Source: Halichondria panicea | Lineage: Eukaryota; Porifera; Demospongiae; Suberitida; Halichondriidae | DNA length: 64,000 nt | Reading direction: 5' to 3' | Assembly (NCBI RefSeq): GCF_963675165.1 | Contig: NC_087386.1 | Span: 2,668,169-2,732,168 of the forward strand | In this document: positions 17,557-28,033 of the stretch, piece after piece | How the letters are laid out: each line of letters starts with the position of its first letter | Position numbering within the stretch: position 1 is the stretch's first letter | Program-made: the position numbers and the translations under genes | Notes under the pieces: model-generated | Told to the model about the DNA's origin: nothing | Database searches by the model: none | What the model saw: the letters and a program-made list of their open reading frames with translations, nothing else

Positions 17557-18585
17557 ATGGCAGCCGTGTGGAGCAGTATATCATGGATTCTGGACGTTTA
17601 TATCGCGTTTATTGTATCCTTTGTGGTGACCATAATATTCTTTATCGTCTTTGTAAATGTTTTATCCTGGCTTAGCACTAAAATGTTTATTATGGTGTGG
17701 GTACACAGGTTTCAAGAGTTGAGAATGCGATGGAAGGTTGTCACATGTTTGACTGCAGTTGGAGCATTGATTGTGCCTTTGTTTGTTAAAGTTTACGGTA
17801 TTGCATCTGATGAACCCGTTTTTGTATCAGAAGTCACTGACATTATTCCGTCGTCTATGTTGTTTTATCGGAAGTATACAAACATAGCGTTCAATGTGTA
17901 TGTTCTGAAGTTGCACATCAACAAGTTATTGTTGTACGGATCAATTGTATTATTCATCCCGTTGTTTTTGCTCATGATATTTTTTTTTCTCGACAAGGAG
18001 CAACGAGTCAATCAACAAGTCGATCAAGTCAATCAACAAGTTGACCATGAAGCCTCCCAAATAGACTTACGTCAGAGGTTGTCTATAGCCACACAAGTGC
18101 ACAATTTCCAGCAAAGGGAAATTAATGGATTGAAAACAGAATTGGCACTATTGAACTACAATTTCCAAGAAGCAAAAAAAGCCAAGAGTAAGCAACAACC
18201 GGTAAAGAAGAAACATGTGAAGCCGCCACCTTGTCCCCAATGTTCCAAGTCAGCAAATATTGTTACTGAGGAAAAAAGATATACAGAACTACAAAACAGG
18301 CATACTGAACTGATGAGAAGATATTACAAGCTAGACAATAAGTACAACGAACTTGCTAAGAGGTTACGTGATGAACAGGCTAGCCCTCCTCCCTTACCAG
18401 CATTTAAGCTTGGACTCAAAGGAGACGATGCATTGTGTGTAGTGTGTATGGAGAAGAAGAGACAGTTCATATTAAAGCCTTGTAACCACTACTGTGTGTG
18501 TAACGACTGTAAGAATTCACTTAAGAACAAGTGCCCACTTTGTAGGAAGCACATTCAGAAATATGAGAAGCTATTTGTTTCTTAA
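17557..18585 (+). CDS. Membrane-anchored C-terminal RING-finger protein (likely E3 ligase), 342 aa
   Basis: A single-exon gene starting at ATG 17557. It has hydrophobic segments near residues 8-45, 58-78 and 130-150, then a charged, glutamine-rich coiled coil at about 160-275. A RING finger follows at about 288-335: CVVC, then KPCNHYCVCNDC, then CPLC (C-x2-C-x11-C-x-H-x3-C-x2-C-x7-C-x2-C). All eight zinc ligands are present. RINGs of this C-terminal type are ubiquitin E3 ligases, and the hydrophobic N-terminus would place it in an internal or surface membrane with the RING in the cytosol. A repeated VNQQVDQ stretch sits before the coil. Substrate and family name are unknown. Three relatives lie within 5 kb. 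Confidence 0.85.
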   Translation: MAAVWSSISWILDVYIAFIVSFVVTIIFFIVFVNVLSWLSTKMFIMVWVHRFQELRMRWKVVTCLTAVGALIVPLFVKVYGIASDEPVFVSEVTDIIPSSMLFYRKYTNIAFNVYVLKLHINKLLLYGSIVLFIPLFLLMIFFFLDKEQRVNQQVDQVNQQVDHEASQIDLRQRLSIATQVHNFQQREINGLKTELALLNYNFQEAKKAKSKQQPVKKKHVKPPPCPQCSKSANIVTEEKRYTELQNRHTELMRRYYKLDNKYNELAKRLRDEQASPPPLPAFKLGLKGDDALCVVCMEKKRQFILKPCNHYCVCNDCKNSLKNKCPLCRKHIQKYEKLFVS

Positions 18586-18907
18586 ATTGTTTTTTGGTAA
18601 TTAATGTTTGGACCGAAATAATTGATTGATTGCAGTTTTGTATAACCCAATCATGTGTACCATCATGTATATATTATATACCTTGTGCAACTTTGCTCGA
18701 TTTTTAATATGGATATATACATGTAATTTCAATTGCTTCAACTTTTTTATTGTGATAATCATGCATATCATTATTACCATTATGTAAAATAATGATACCC
18801 TTATGGAATATTTTGTTCGTTAACAATTAATTTTTTCAACATGTAGCAAATCAAATGAACAGGCTGTAATGCATGTAATGGAATGTGAATGAACAATCTA
18901 TCATTAA

Positions 18908-19894
18908 TTAAACATGATAAATCTTTTCTGAACTTGAAATTCTTTGATTGCAGACGGGACAACAGTGCAGCTTGGGCAAACATGATCTACAGAGACAATA
19001 GTGTTTGCATGGCTTTAGCAGAACCTCGCGCTTCCTCTCGAAGCACACTACACACAAGTACTTATCCTTCTCTTCAGAAAGCTCTGCATTGAGTCTTGAC
19101 AATTCCTCTTTCAGACTAGTATCCACAACGTTTTTAGCAGATGATGATTCTGTTACGTCGGGCCTACTTGAATTGTTTCTATCCGTATCCGACATTCGTC
19201 TTCGCAATCTTCTAGCGACAGTTTCATTAGGGAGTTGTGGGTTAGGTGGGGCTCTAGTAGATCGTGGTGGTGTCTGTCTAGGCTGATTTTCTTGCTTGAT
19301 TAGTCTTACTATTCTTGGGATAAGTAGCTTCAGAAATAAAGAGAAACATGTCACCAGTGCTAAACCAATAGAAATGTAGACAACATTAATCATTAAAGTT
19401 TTCCATAATACCAGAGCATCGTAAAATGAGTTGAATTTCAGATTGTCACCAACTTTTGTGAAAAGTACATAAGCCTTTCCATACCCATCAACTTCTCGAG
19501 CAAATTGAAACATAGCTTTTGTACAGTCAAAAAGCAGCGAAAATGCAATGTTAAGTCCACCGTATACAAAGCTGAACAGTGTGTATACTCCTTCCCAGCC
19601 AATCAAACAAACCAATCGAGAAAAATCTGTGAAATGAGACCAGCCAAAAAGAAACAAACTGAAACACACGTCCAAAGCAGCAACCATTACAGTATATAGA
19701 TGTTCATTGGCAAATATAATCACATTGTAGACTGCAAACACCAGATTAGTAAATACTGAAAGCACCAAAAACTGAGAAATTTTGAGGAGCTGAAGGACTG
19801 TACTGAACAGGAGCTCCAGCGTGGGAACAACTAGTGAGAAGACTTGCTCAGTAATCCACAGGGTGGAGGAGATAGTAGCAAGCACTACATCCAT
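18908..19894 (-). CDS. Membrane-anchored C-terminal RING-finger protein, 328 aa
   Basis: Minus-strand single exon. The first true ATG in the frame is at 19894 (MDVVLATISSTLW); the open frame further up starts only at GTG. Several hydrophobic stretches fill residues 1-190, followed by a basic, proline- and serine-rich linker (RQTPPRSTRAPPNP, then RRLRRRMSDTDRN) and a RING: CVVC, KPCKHYCLCRSC, CPVC. The ligand spacing matches the gene at 17557. It lies tail to tail with that gene, 322 bases apart. It is presumably a membrane ubiquitin ligase. Overall sequence outside the RING is not obviously alignable with its neighbours, so the shared origin rests on RING type, layout and location. Confidence 0.83.
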   Translation of the reverse strand: MDVVLATISSTLWITEQVFSLVVPTLELLFSTVLQLLKISQFLVLSVFTNLVFAVYNVIIFANEHLYTVMVAALDVCFSLFLFGWSHFTDFSRLVCLIGWEGVYTLFSFVYGGLNIAFSLLFDCTKAMFQFAREVDGYGKAYVLFTKVGDNLKFNSFYDALVLWKTLMINVVYISIGLALVTCFSLFLKLLIPRIVRLIKQENQPRQTPPRSTRAPPNPQLPNETVARRLRRRMSDTDRNNSSRPDVTESSSAKNVVDTSLKEELSRLNAELSEEKDKYLCVVCFERKREVLLKPCKHYCLCRSCLPKLHCCPVCNQRISSSEKIYHV

Positions 19895-20281
19895 ACCTTC
19901 TTGACTTTTAACAGAGAAACTACACTGTACGTACACAGTCTAGTACACGTATAGCACAGTCATATCATAGATTGACCCCAGGCCGATCCGTCTCTAATTG
20001 AACGCTAGGTCAACTTAGTTCTATTAACAAATAATCGGCATAGGACCAGACTCTGTGGGCGTGGCTTGTAGGATCCTGAATCACTGGATCAGTGCGCATG
20101 CGCACATTATGTTGCCGAGTCTTGAGGGGAGTGGAAGGCAATAACATTTTACTACCGGTATAGTGCACCATTGGCAAGTGTGGGTTTTATAGCACCACAT
20201 TATCCACATTGTCAAGAAAACACATTGAGGCGTAATGACATTCTAGCATGACACCAAAAATCAGACAGTTGAAGCAGTTCT

Positions 20282-21065
20282 TCAACTTGTATAAATCCTT
20301 TCTTTATGTTCTATTTTGGACCTGCAAATGGGGCATTCATCCAATTGTCGAACACATTCTTCACACAGAGCAAAATGGCTACAAGGTTTGATCAAAATTT
20401 CTTTTGGGTTGGTGAAACACACAACACAAATGTTGTCTGGAGGAGTTCTGATTCCCGAAGACAGTACAAGCCAGAGTCTATACAGAACAACAGTTATTAT
20501 CATCATGGTTACAAAAGGGTTAGTTACTGCTTGCAGAGGTGAAGGTAGTATCGCAATAAATATTTGTCCCAGTATTATTGCACATATCACTTCTGAGGCC
20601 ACCTGAGATGTGTTGCTCAGTCCAAATCGCTCCGCAATATGATTCCTAGGAAATCCAAACACAAAAGTGAAACTTGCAGTCACAAAAAAAGCCGGAAAAG
20701 CCAGTCTAAAGACAACGTGCGATGAAAAGTCCAGACAATAGATGAACCAAAGAATGACATACTTTAAAGCCACATTGAATAAAGAAAGTAGCACAAACAT
20801 GAGACCAAACACCCATGACAGAGCATAGATGAATAGTAGTATAAGCAACGGAGCAATTGAAGCTTGGAAGAGAAACAGGATTGTGTTGTGTCTTCTAATA
20901 AAAGCTGTGAGAGGACTGTTGTTGCAGTACGCCTTTATATCGTGGACATTTTCTAAACCTGCATGTAGTCAAACTGAATGTATGGCAAAAGTATAATGAA
21001 GGTGTAGTCTAGCCCTCACCTTTATTTCTTAGGTTTCTTAGACTTAGTCTTAGAGACTTGTCCAT
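20282..21065 (-). CDS. Membrane-anchored C-terminal RING-finger protein, two exons
   Basis: The main exon, 20282-20952, has no ATG at its start. A small upstream exon at 21020-21065 supplies one and joins in phase 1: MDKSLRLSLRNLRNK continuing into ENVHDIKAYCNNS. Four to five hydrophobic segments follow. The RING at the end has CVVC, KPCSHFALCEEC and CPIC, with the same spacing as its neighbours, and then IEHKERIYTS. About 238 residues in all. It is the likely third active ligase of this cluster and shares the upstream region with FPGS, divergently. Confidence 0.82.
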
Positions 21066-21167
21066 TTATTATAAATAGCCCTGACCACAAGTTGAGAGAT
21101 CTGTACTATACTTGAAAAGTTTCACCACTTCACATTCATATTCAATTCAAGTTTGTATAGTCTTGTA

Positions 21168-21294
21168 CTAGTCTCATGAATCAGCCTAGTTCCTTTGGAA
21201 ATGTAGCCTCGATCCCAGGCCGCACTTCCCACTTCACTTAGGGAAAGCCCGGTGAAGGAGGCTATTGGAAAGGCGGCTGATTCATGAGACTAGT
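21168..21294. repeat. Short foldback element between RING gene and FPGS
   Basis: actagtctcatgaatcagcc at 21168 is repeated as its reverse complement at 21275-21294, and CTTGT flanks both sides. Inside is tagcctcgatcccaggccg, the terminal motif of the larger element family described for 45154-46242. Confidence 0.7.
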
Positions 21295-21391
21295 CTTGTA
21301 CATGGACGATCGTTACCAATTTTATTACCATGTGCACATGTACTTGTACTTCTAAATCTACTGTGCCATCCATCTGGCTAGCCATCCGTAC

Positions 21392-24300
21392 ATGTTCTGT
21401 ACAAGATCAAGATTGTTGAAGAAAGTCACTGTCCTGGCCAGAGCTTATGCTAGAAGCAGGATCAGCAGAAAACTAGCTATGTGCTCAGGAGAAAGAGACA
21501 AACAATACAATGTGAGGATTAAAGTGCATAGCTACCTATCCAAGTTTTTTGTTTCCAGGAGGCAGTGGAGACTCTGAATGGTCTACAGACAAATGCATCT
21601 GTTTTAGAGAAGGTAAGTAAGTCTGCAACAGGCCAGAGGAGGTCGCGAGAGCTGCACGAGGTGGTAACTTTTCTGAAACGTATTGGACTGGAAACCTCAA
21701 ACCTGGATCAATTAAACGCCATTCATGTTACGGGAACCAAGGGAAAGGTAGAGTTTTCTAAAAATTACGTTTTGTACGTGGTATAGGCCACCAGTATTAC
21801 TCCTTCCAGTGCTACTGAGACGTAGTTGCTCAGCTTTTGATCTCCCTGCACTGAGCTGTGTTATGTGTATAGGGGTCCGTGTGTGCAATGTCTGAGAGAA
21901 TACTGAGGGCGTATGGTCTGAAGACAGGATTCTACTCGTAAGAGGTTTATGAAGATTTTACCTGCTTTCATTTTTACGAACTCCAGTTCTCCCCACCTGC
22001 GGGAGGTTAGAGAGCGTATCCGCCTCAATGGCCGACCACTGTCCAAGCCACAGTTTGTGGAGAACTTTTGGGAGGTGTACAACAAGCTGAGCAGCTCCAA
22101 GGTGACCAATGCTGTTAGTCTTACTGTATCTCAATGATTATATTTGCTTTGGGTAGCTTTGGGTAAGGTAGTCTGTTGGCAGTATCAAAGTCAATGTTAT
22201 GTCGAATGCCATGTTTGGTCAAATGCCATGTTTGGTCAAATGTTAGCCTTGTTCCCGGCCGAATTTTCTCTATTGTAACGTTAGGTTGAAGATAAATTGG
22301 TCTGAGAACGAGGCTAGTCAACTAACTCTTTGTATACAATATCCAATATCTACATGTACTTGAACATTTGCAGGAGGATTACGGTGGAGTCATGCCTCCT
22401 TACTTCAGGTTTCTCACTGTCATGGCATTTAACGTCTTCCTCAAAGAAAAAGTGAGGACAATGCTAACTGATTGAGGGTACTCATTCTGTGTACAGGTTG
22501 ATGTGGCAGTCATTGAAGTTGGTATTGGTGGAACATTCGACACTACAAATGTTATTCCGTAAGTCTAAGTGGCAAGGCCTTAACTTGCTGTTACAACCTT
22601 GATAAGCTACTGCATGCTTTTTTTACGATTTTTCCTTATATAGATATATGTACTGTACAACAGCATGTATTCAGTAACTAGTAACTCACGCCCATAAACA
22701 CTTACGATTCTGTATTGAAGCCGCCTACTCCACCCCCCAGCAACCCTGTGGTGTGTGGTATAGCCTCGCTGGGTCTAGACCATGTGGAATTGCTCGGGGA
22801 CACACTGGAGAAGATAGCGTGGCAGAAAGGTGGTATCTGTAAGCGTGGACACCCAGCCTTCACCATGCCCCAGGATCCGGGGCCACTGGGAGTGCTGCAG
22901 GAGAGGGCTAAGGAACTAGAGGTGCGAAATGGCCGGGGTGGTTAGGGGTAATCTTCGCTGAACATAGTTAAAACTAGGTGAGGCTCTAAGTTGCTCATAA
23001 TTTATTGAATTTATTGCCTAAAGTGTGCCGCATTCTTTGGAACCCTAATTAAGCACTTCAGTGGACAGTTAATGGGCTGTTGTTAGTATTTTATTGACTA
23101 ATGGACTGGAGTGGTGTATCCATTAAATATGTGTTGGCATTGTAGGCATTGCCACTGGAGGTTGCTCCTGAGTTGGGAGAGTATCCTGGAGAGGAACCAG
23201 GTAAGAGGAGCTGTCATAATGTGTGTGCACTTATCTTCATACGCACTTCCTACACACACATAATTATGTGCCGTACACTCACTCATTTTTCACACATCTT
23301 ACTAAAATGTATTTATATACACATGCATTACCAGCTGTTGTGCACTCCCATGACTTGCCATGACACTCCCACTCAGTGCTGGCCCTTGCTGGAGAGCATC
23401 AGAAGATGAATGCCTCTCTAGCTGCGCAGCTCTGTCGTAGCTGGCTACAGATCAAAGGGATGTGGTCTGACCTTGGTCAAGGTGAGGATAATAACTTTTG
23501 CAAATGTGGTCAATTGCACGTGAAGTGTGTAATCATTGGCTTTTACTGCCCACCCATGATTATTAATATGATTTGCTATGTACAGTTTAATGCTTAGTTA
23601 CGTAGTACTCAGGCTTTGCGTATATATAACATCATTATTTGAATACTCATATTATTTGAACACTCGTACCGTTGTGTTGATTCTGGCAATAAAACTGATC
23701 ATGTGTTTCATAGCACTGTTCCTATGTATTTAGTTTACAAAGGCCGTTGTAGCAATTCAGTAGACCTTCCAGATGTTCTAATATAAATTTCGATAGAACA
23801 ATTATTATTATTTACCATAATTTTTATGCTTGTGATTCTTGTATTGTATTTTTATCTGTACGTACATCACTGTAGATGCTCAGGCTGAGAAGAGGCATCT
23901 CCATGGAGTTCCAGTGGCCCAACCATTTCCACTTACCCCTCAGTTCTATGAAGGTATGCGAAAACTCTTGTTTGGTATGTGATACAATGTAAGTGGCTAA
24001 TTAGCACAAGAGACTGCCAAATGCTTCAGTGCTCGAACTTTAGTACTAGTGGGCTGCGTATCTGAAAATGAGCATCGATTGTGACAACCATTGTTAACTT
24101 TGTTCTTGTCCCTTAAATGGTTACTTTTCTCAGGTCTTCGTGAGGTTAGGTGGCCTGGTAGAAACCAGATCATCAAGAGAGAAAGAGTCACTTACTATGT
24201 AGATGGGGCACACACTCCTAAAAGCATTGAGGTATGTATGCATGTTGAATTATGGTGCTGGCTAGAACTCAACTTCAGAGGTGCAGTTTTGCCACACTGT

Positions 24301-25493
24301 TTGAGAACCTGGTGTGTTTAGATTGACAATCTGATATCTTATAACCTAAATAAGTTGGTGCATACGTCTATTTCCCTGCCCTCACCCTCGGCTTCAATCA
24401 CTAGACTAGTGCAGAGTGGTTCATGGAAGTGTCTGCAAAAGAGGCTGAAGCACTGACGTAAGTACCTGTGAGTGCACTCTTCAATGTTTAGTGTGTTTGT
24501 GCATTCCAGAGAGTCTACGGTGAGAGTGTTGATATTCAACATCACTGGCAAGAGGATCAACAGAACTGACGTGTTCCTACGGCCGTTAGTAGTGAGTTGT
24601 AGCTTTGTTCATTATTTAAGTCACCAATCCGAACTTAAATCCTACGCATACTTCATTAATGAAGGTTTCAAGCTCGGGCATTGTAATGCATAGAGTACTG
24701 TACTGTATTACATGTCGTGTATGAGCCACAACTATGAATTTTGCAAAACGTGTTTAAAAATGCAGTTCCTTTGGATCACAAAAATCCTACACCACTTATA
24801 ATTCTACGGGCCTGTCTTATTTATCTTGTGTGTTGTGGTATTTATGCAGGACTGTGGATTTGACTATGCTCTGTTTGCTCCCAATATCGCTGATGTGGAT
24901 GGAGCTCATTCTGCAGGTGTGTGTGTGTGTGTGTGTGTGTGCGTGCATGTGTGCGTGCGTGCGTGTGTCAGTAATAACATCTGTTCGCACAAACTGCACT
25001 TCTTTCCACTATACTCCCCCACATATTTTCACAAAATTTGTTTTGAAGCTCACCATGCTTATAATTATTCTAAGAACAAGTTTAGAGTGTTCATAATTAT
25101 GTGTACCATACAATTTTGTTTAAACACCCACACACACCAACAGATCAGACAAACTTGACAGTAACTAAGGACACGATGCTAGACTGTGTGAGGATGAATG
25201 AGTCAACATGGAGAAAGCTGGCTACTGAACAATGCGTCAAGAATGGACAATCACATAACCTGGATGACAATACATACCACAATGATCATGTGGCTACTTC
25301 TGACCAATTGAAAACTCGAGTGTTTGCTAGTCTAAGAGAAGCAGTGAACTGGTGTACAGTTGATTGTCATGGAGAATATTACCCGCAAAACCTTAAAGAC
25401 TCGTCTATTCATGTTCAAGTATTAGTAACTGGCAGTTTACATTTAGCAGGAGCTTTTATGAGTGTATTGGACATCAATGTTGATGAAAGTTGA
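21392..25493 (+). CDS. FPGS: Folylpolyglutamate synthase
   Basis: About 15 exons with consistent splice sites, among them 21392-21511, 21559-21748, 21873-21939, 22374-22451, 24134-24231 and the last at 25142-25493. Signatures in order: the P-loop HVTGTKGKGSV, split by an intron after GKG; SPHLREVRERIRLNG; VAVIEVGIGGTFDTTNVI; and DGAHTPKS in the C-terminal domain. This ATP-dependent ligase adds glutamates to folates so they stay in the cell. Before the first acidic residue the protein reads MFCTRSRLLKKVTVLARAY, a basic amphipathic leader, and a second methionine follows at MCSGERDK. That suits mitochondrial and cytosolic forms from one gene, as in vertebrates. A short GT run follows the donor at 24917. 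Confidence 0.95.
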
Positions 25494-25698
25494 TTGTATC
25501 ATTATTTTGCGGCCATCATCTGAGACCCACTATTAATATTCTCATTAACACTCTTTACCTATTGAAGTTATGTTCACGCATGTGAAGTGCCAAGGAATTA
25601 TCAGATGCAAAATGCATTCCATAAAAGCATTAGCTGTGTACGTGTAGGGGCGTACTGAAGCTACACACAACGTATAGGTACTCTAAACTTACAGTAGT

Positions 25699-27330
25699 AT
25701 GCAGGCTTTAGCAGCAAAAGCAGCCAAAAAGGCTGTTGAAAAAGAGGTCAAGAACACACTAAAGGATACATTACCAACTAAAGGTCCCAAGGTCCGAGGT
25801 ATTGTTATTATATATACCTGAAAATTGTAGCTAGTACAAATTGACACAATCTAGGTATACAGTTAGTCCTAGCCAGTAGATTAGAAGTAAACTGGTTTTG
25901 TATAATTATGTCCAGGTGGGGAAGGCAAAGCTGGAGGATGTTGCCACAAATGCTGCAAAAGTGTAGGTGGAACAGATCCATGGAGACAGGCAATTTGTTG
26001 GGGTAAGCTTGCCAATATATTCATTAGTCCTAGCAACATAATCGTAAGGTGTGAATCATAATTATGAATTTGTCCACATTGCCAATTAATATTGATGTGT
26101 TTACTCAAGAGTAGATAAAAGTACACTCCATATCTACTCTTGGAACAATTGTTACCGTATTTAGTGGTACCAAGTTGATGTCATGATTCTCCTCCTTTAC
26201 AGTGATGATCTCCCTCATTGTAATCACTGTAATTATGTTCTTTGGCGGAGGATTACTAGGTGAGTTCAATCTCATAGCTGCATGGGACCGTTTACTGACA
26301 AGCCTATTAATCGATATTGTATCGCCATTGTGACGTACTATTAGACTGTATAACAGGCACATATACACAGATGTACATGTGTCAGTGCTTGTTTAGTGTT
26401 TACACTTACCTGGAGAGTTGTATACAAAGGTGCACTTTCTGTTCCACAGCATGAAACTTACACTGACTATACAAATGTGTGTCTATTCCAATATGAGATT
26501 TTGTATAATTATAACCGTCAGTATCACGACCATATTTGATGTTTGCAGTGGGGCCAGCTAAAACAGCCACCGGTAGTCCTTGTGGAGTCACACTAACTAT
26601 ACCTATTTTCAATAAAGACGCCTACATCTGGTTTCTTAAGGTAACTTTTAATTTTTAATCATACAATTTAGCTGTCGAAAGGCTCCGTAGTAAATCTATC
26701 AATTTCTTTGAAATGGCTGTTAGATACCTATCTAATTAAGAGAAGTCCTTAATGTGCACAGTACTCACTGTCAATTCCTGCCATCTAAAATAATTCTGTG
26801 CCTATAAGCTTGTTTATATTTATTTTTATTTATGGAGATTCAATATATGGCTATAACGTCTACACGTATATGAATATCTGTTTGCAATGTGAGCACATGC
26901 ACAAACTCCTTCACCATTTCTACCCTCACACACACACACACAGTCCACAGGCATCCTGGTGTTTGTCATGATATTTGTCTCTTTCATCTACTGCTGCTCT
27001 TTACTCGCTGTCTGCTGTGGAGACTTCCCCAAATCAATTAGAATCTGCGGTATTATCGGATTCTTTATAGCCGGTCTCGGGATCACTGTCTACTCGGCAT
27101 GGGTTGCCATGGGAACGTATTTTGTGATAAAAGTTCACAGCGGAGCCCCGATATGTCGGAATACTATAGTGTATGTTGTGATACTGTATGTGTATCTCGT
27201 TGTACTGTTGCTGGTGGGAGTGGTTGTGGGGTGCTGGAAGTGTAAAGAGATGGTGGGCGGGATAAAATCAAGACGAAAGGGAAAGACAAAGTACCAGAAA
27301 CTACCACAGAAAGATCCGGACAATCCTTAG
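25699..27330 (+). CDS. Unrecognised four-helix membrane protein
   Basis: Exons 25699-25798, 25916-26002, about 26203-26260, about 26549-26640 and about 26942-27330 join in phase. The N-terminus is basic (AAKAAKKAVEKEVKNTLKD), followed by a small cysteine cluster (GGCCHKCCKS). Four hydrophobic segments follow: VMISLIVITVIMFFG; STGILVFVMIFVSFIYCCSL; ICGIIGFFIAGLGITVYSAW; and IVYVVILYVYLVVLLLVGVV. The tail is basic. About 240 residues. The layout is like small tetraspan families such as TMEM272-like proteins, but I cannot assign it. The cysteine cluster next to the first helix suggests palmitoylation, an inference. Confidence 0.7.
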
Positions 27331-27718
27331 TCACTCATTTTGTGTTGTGTACTAGTCAGATTGCAACATGTTCATACTTGTAATTTGATACTGCCACACC
27401 ATCATCATTTTTTCACCGGAATTCACTGCAGTAGCATATGTGTATGTGTACATCTGTGGTCATTTGATACTGTACATTTGCAATGATTCTATCACATTTC
27501 ACATGAATTGTCCCTTAACTACATTATGCTGTGGTGTGTGGGTTTACTGGTAATTTAAAAACCAACATAAAGTAGTACCAGTACTGTACCAGTGTCTAGT
27601 CTAGTGACATGACAAAATTAGGGATTGCATGTACTTGCTTACAATCACAGCGATAGTAACTTACTAACTACTTTACCTATGACAACCATAAAAGTGTGCA
27701 AACATAGTTATTATACAG
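27331..27718. other. Convergent intergenic, no gene seen
   Basis: 3' flanks of the membrane-protein gene and of xylose isomerase. No open frame or inverted repeat stands out. Confidence 0.5.
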
Positions 27719-27964
27719 TCAGACGTATCTGTTGAGGGTCGACTCGTACTTCTCTTGTTGCCCGGAAACTGGCTGAGGGAAACCGTTGCTCATAATGAAC
27801 TCCTGTGCATGTACATGGAGGTGGGAGGATGTTTGTAGTAAATGTGTAAATGTTGTACACGCCCACCTAACCACAAAATAAAATCATGCCGACAATCATA
27901 ATTCAATTAAGAGGTCTCAATTACCATAATTATGATACAGGCCAAGGCTAATGAATGTAGAAAG

Positions 27965-28033
<69 letters not shown>

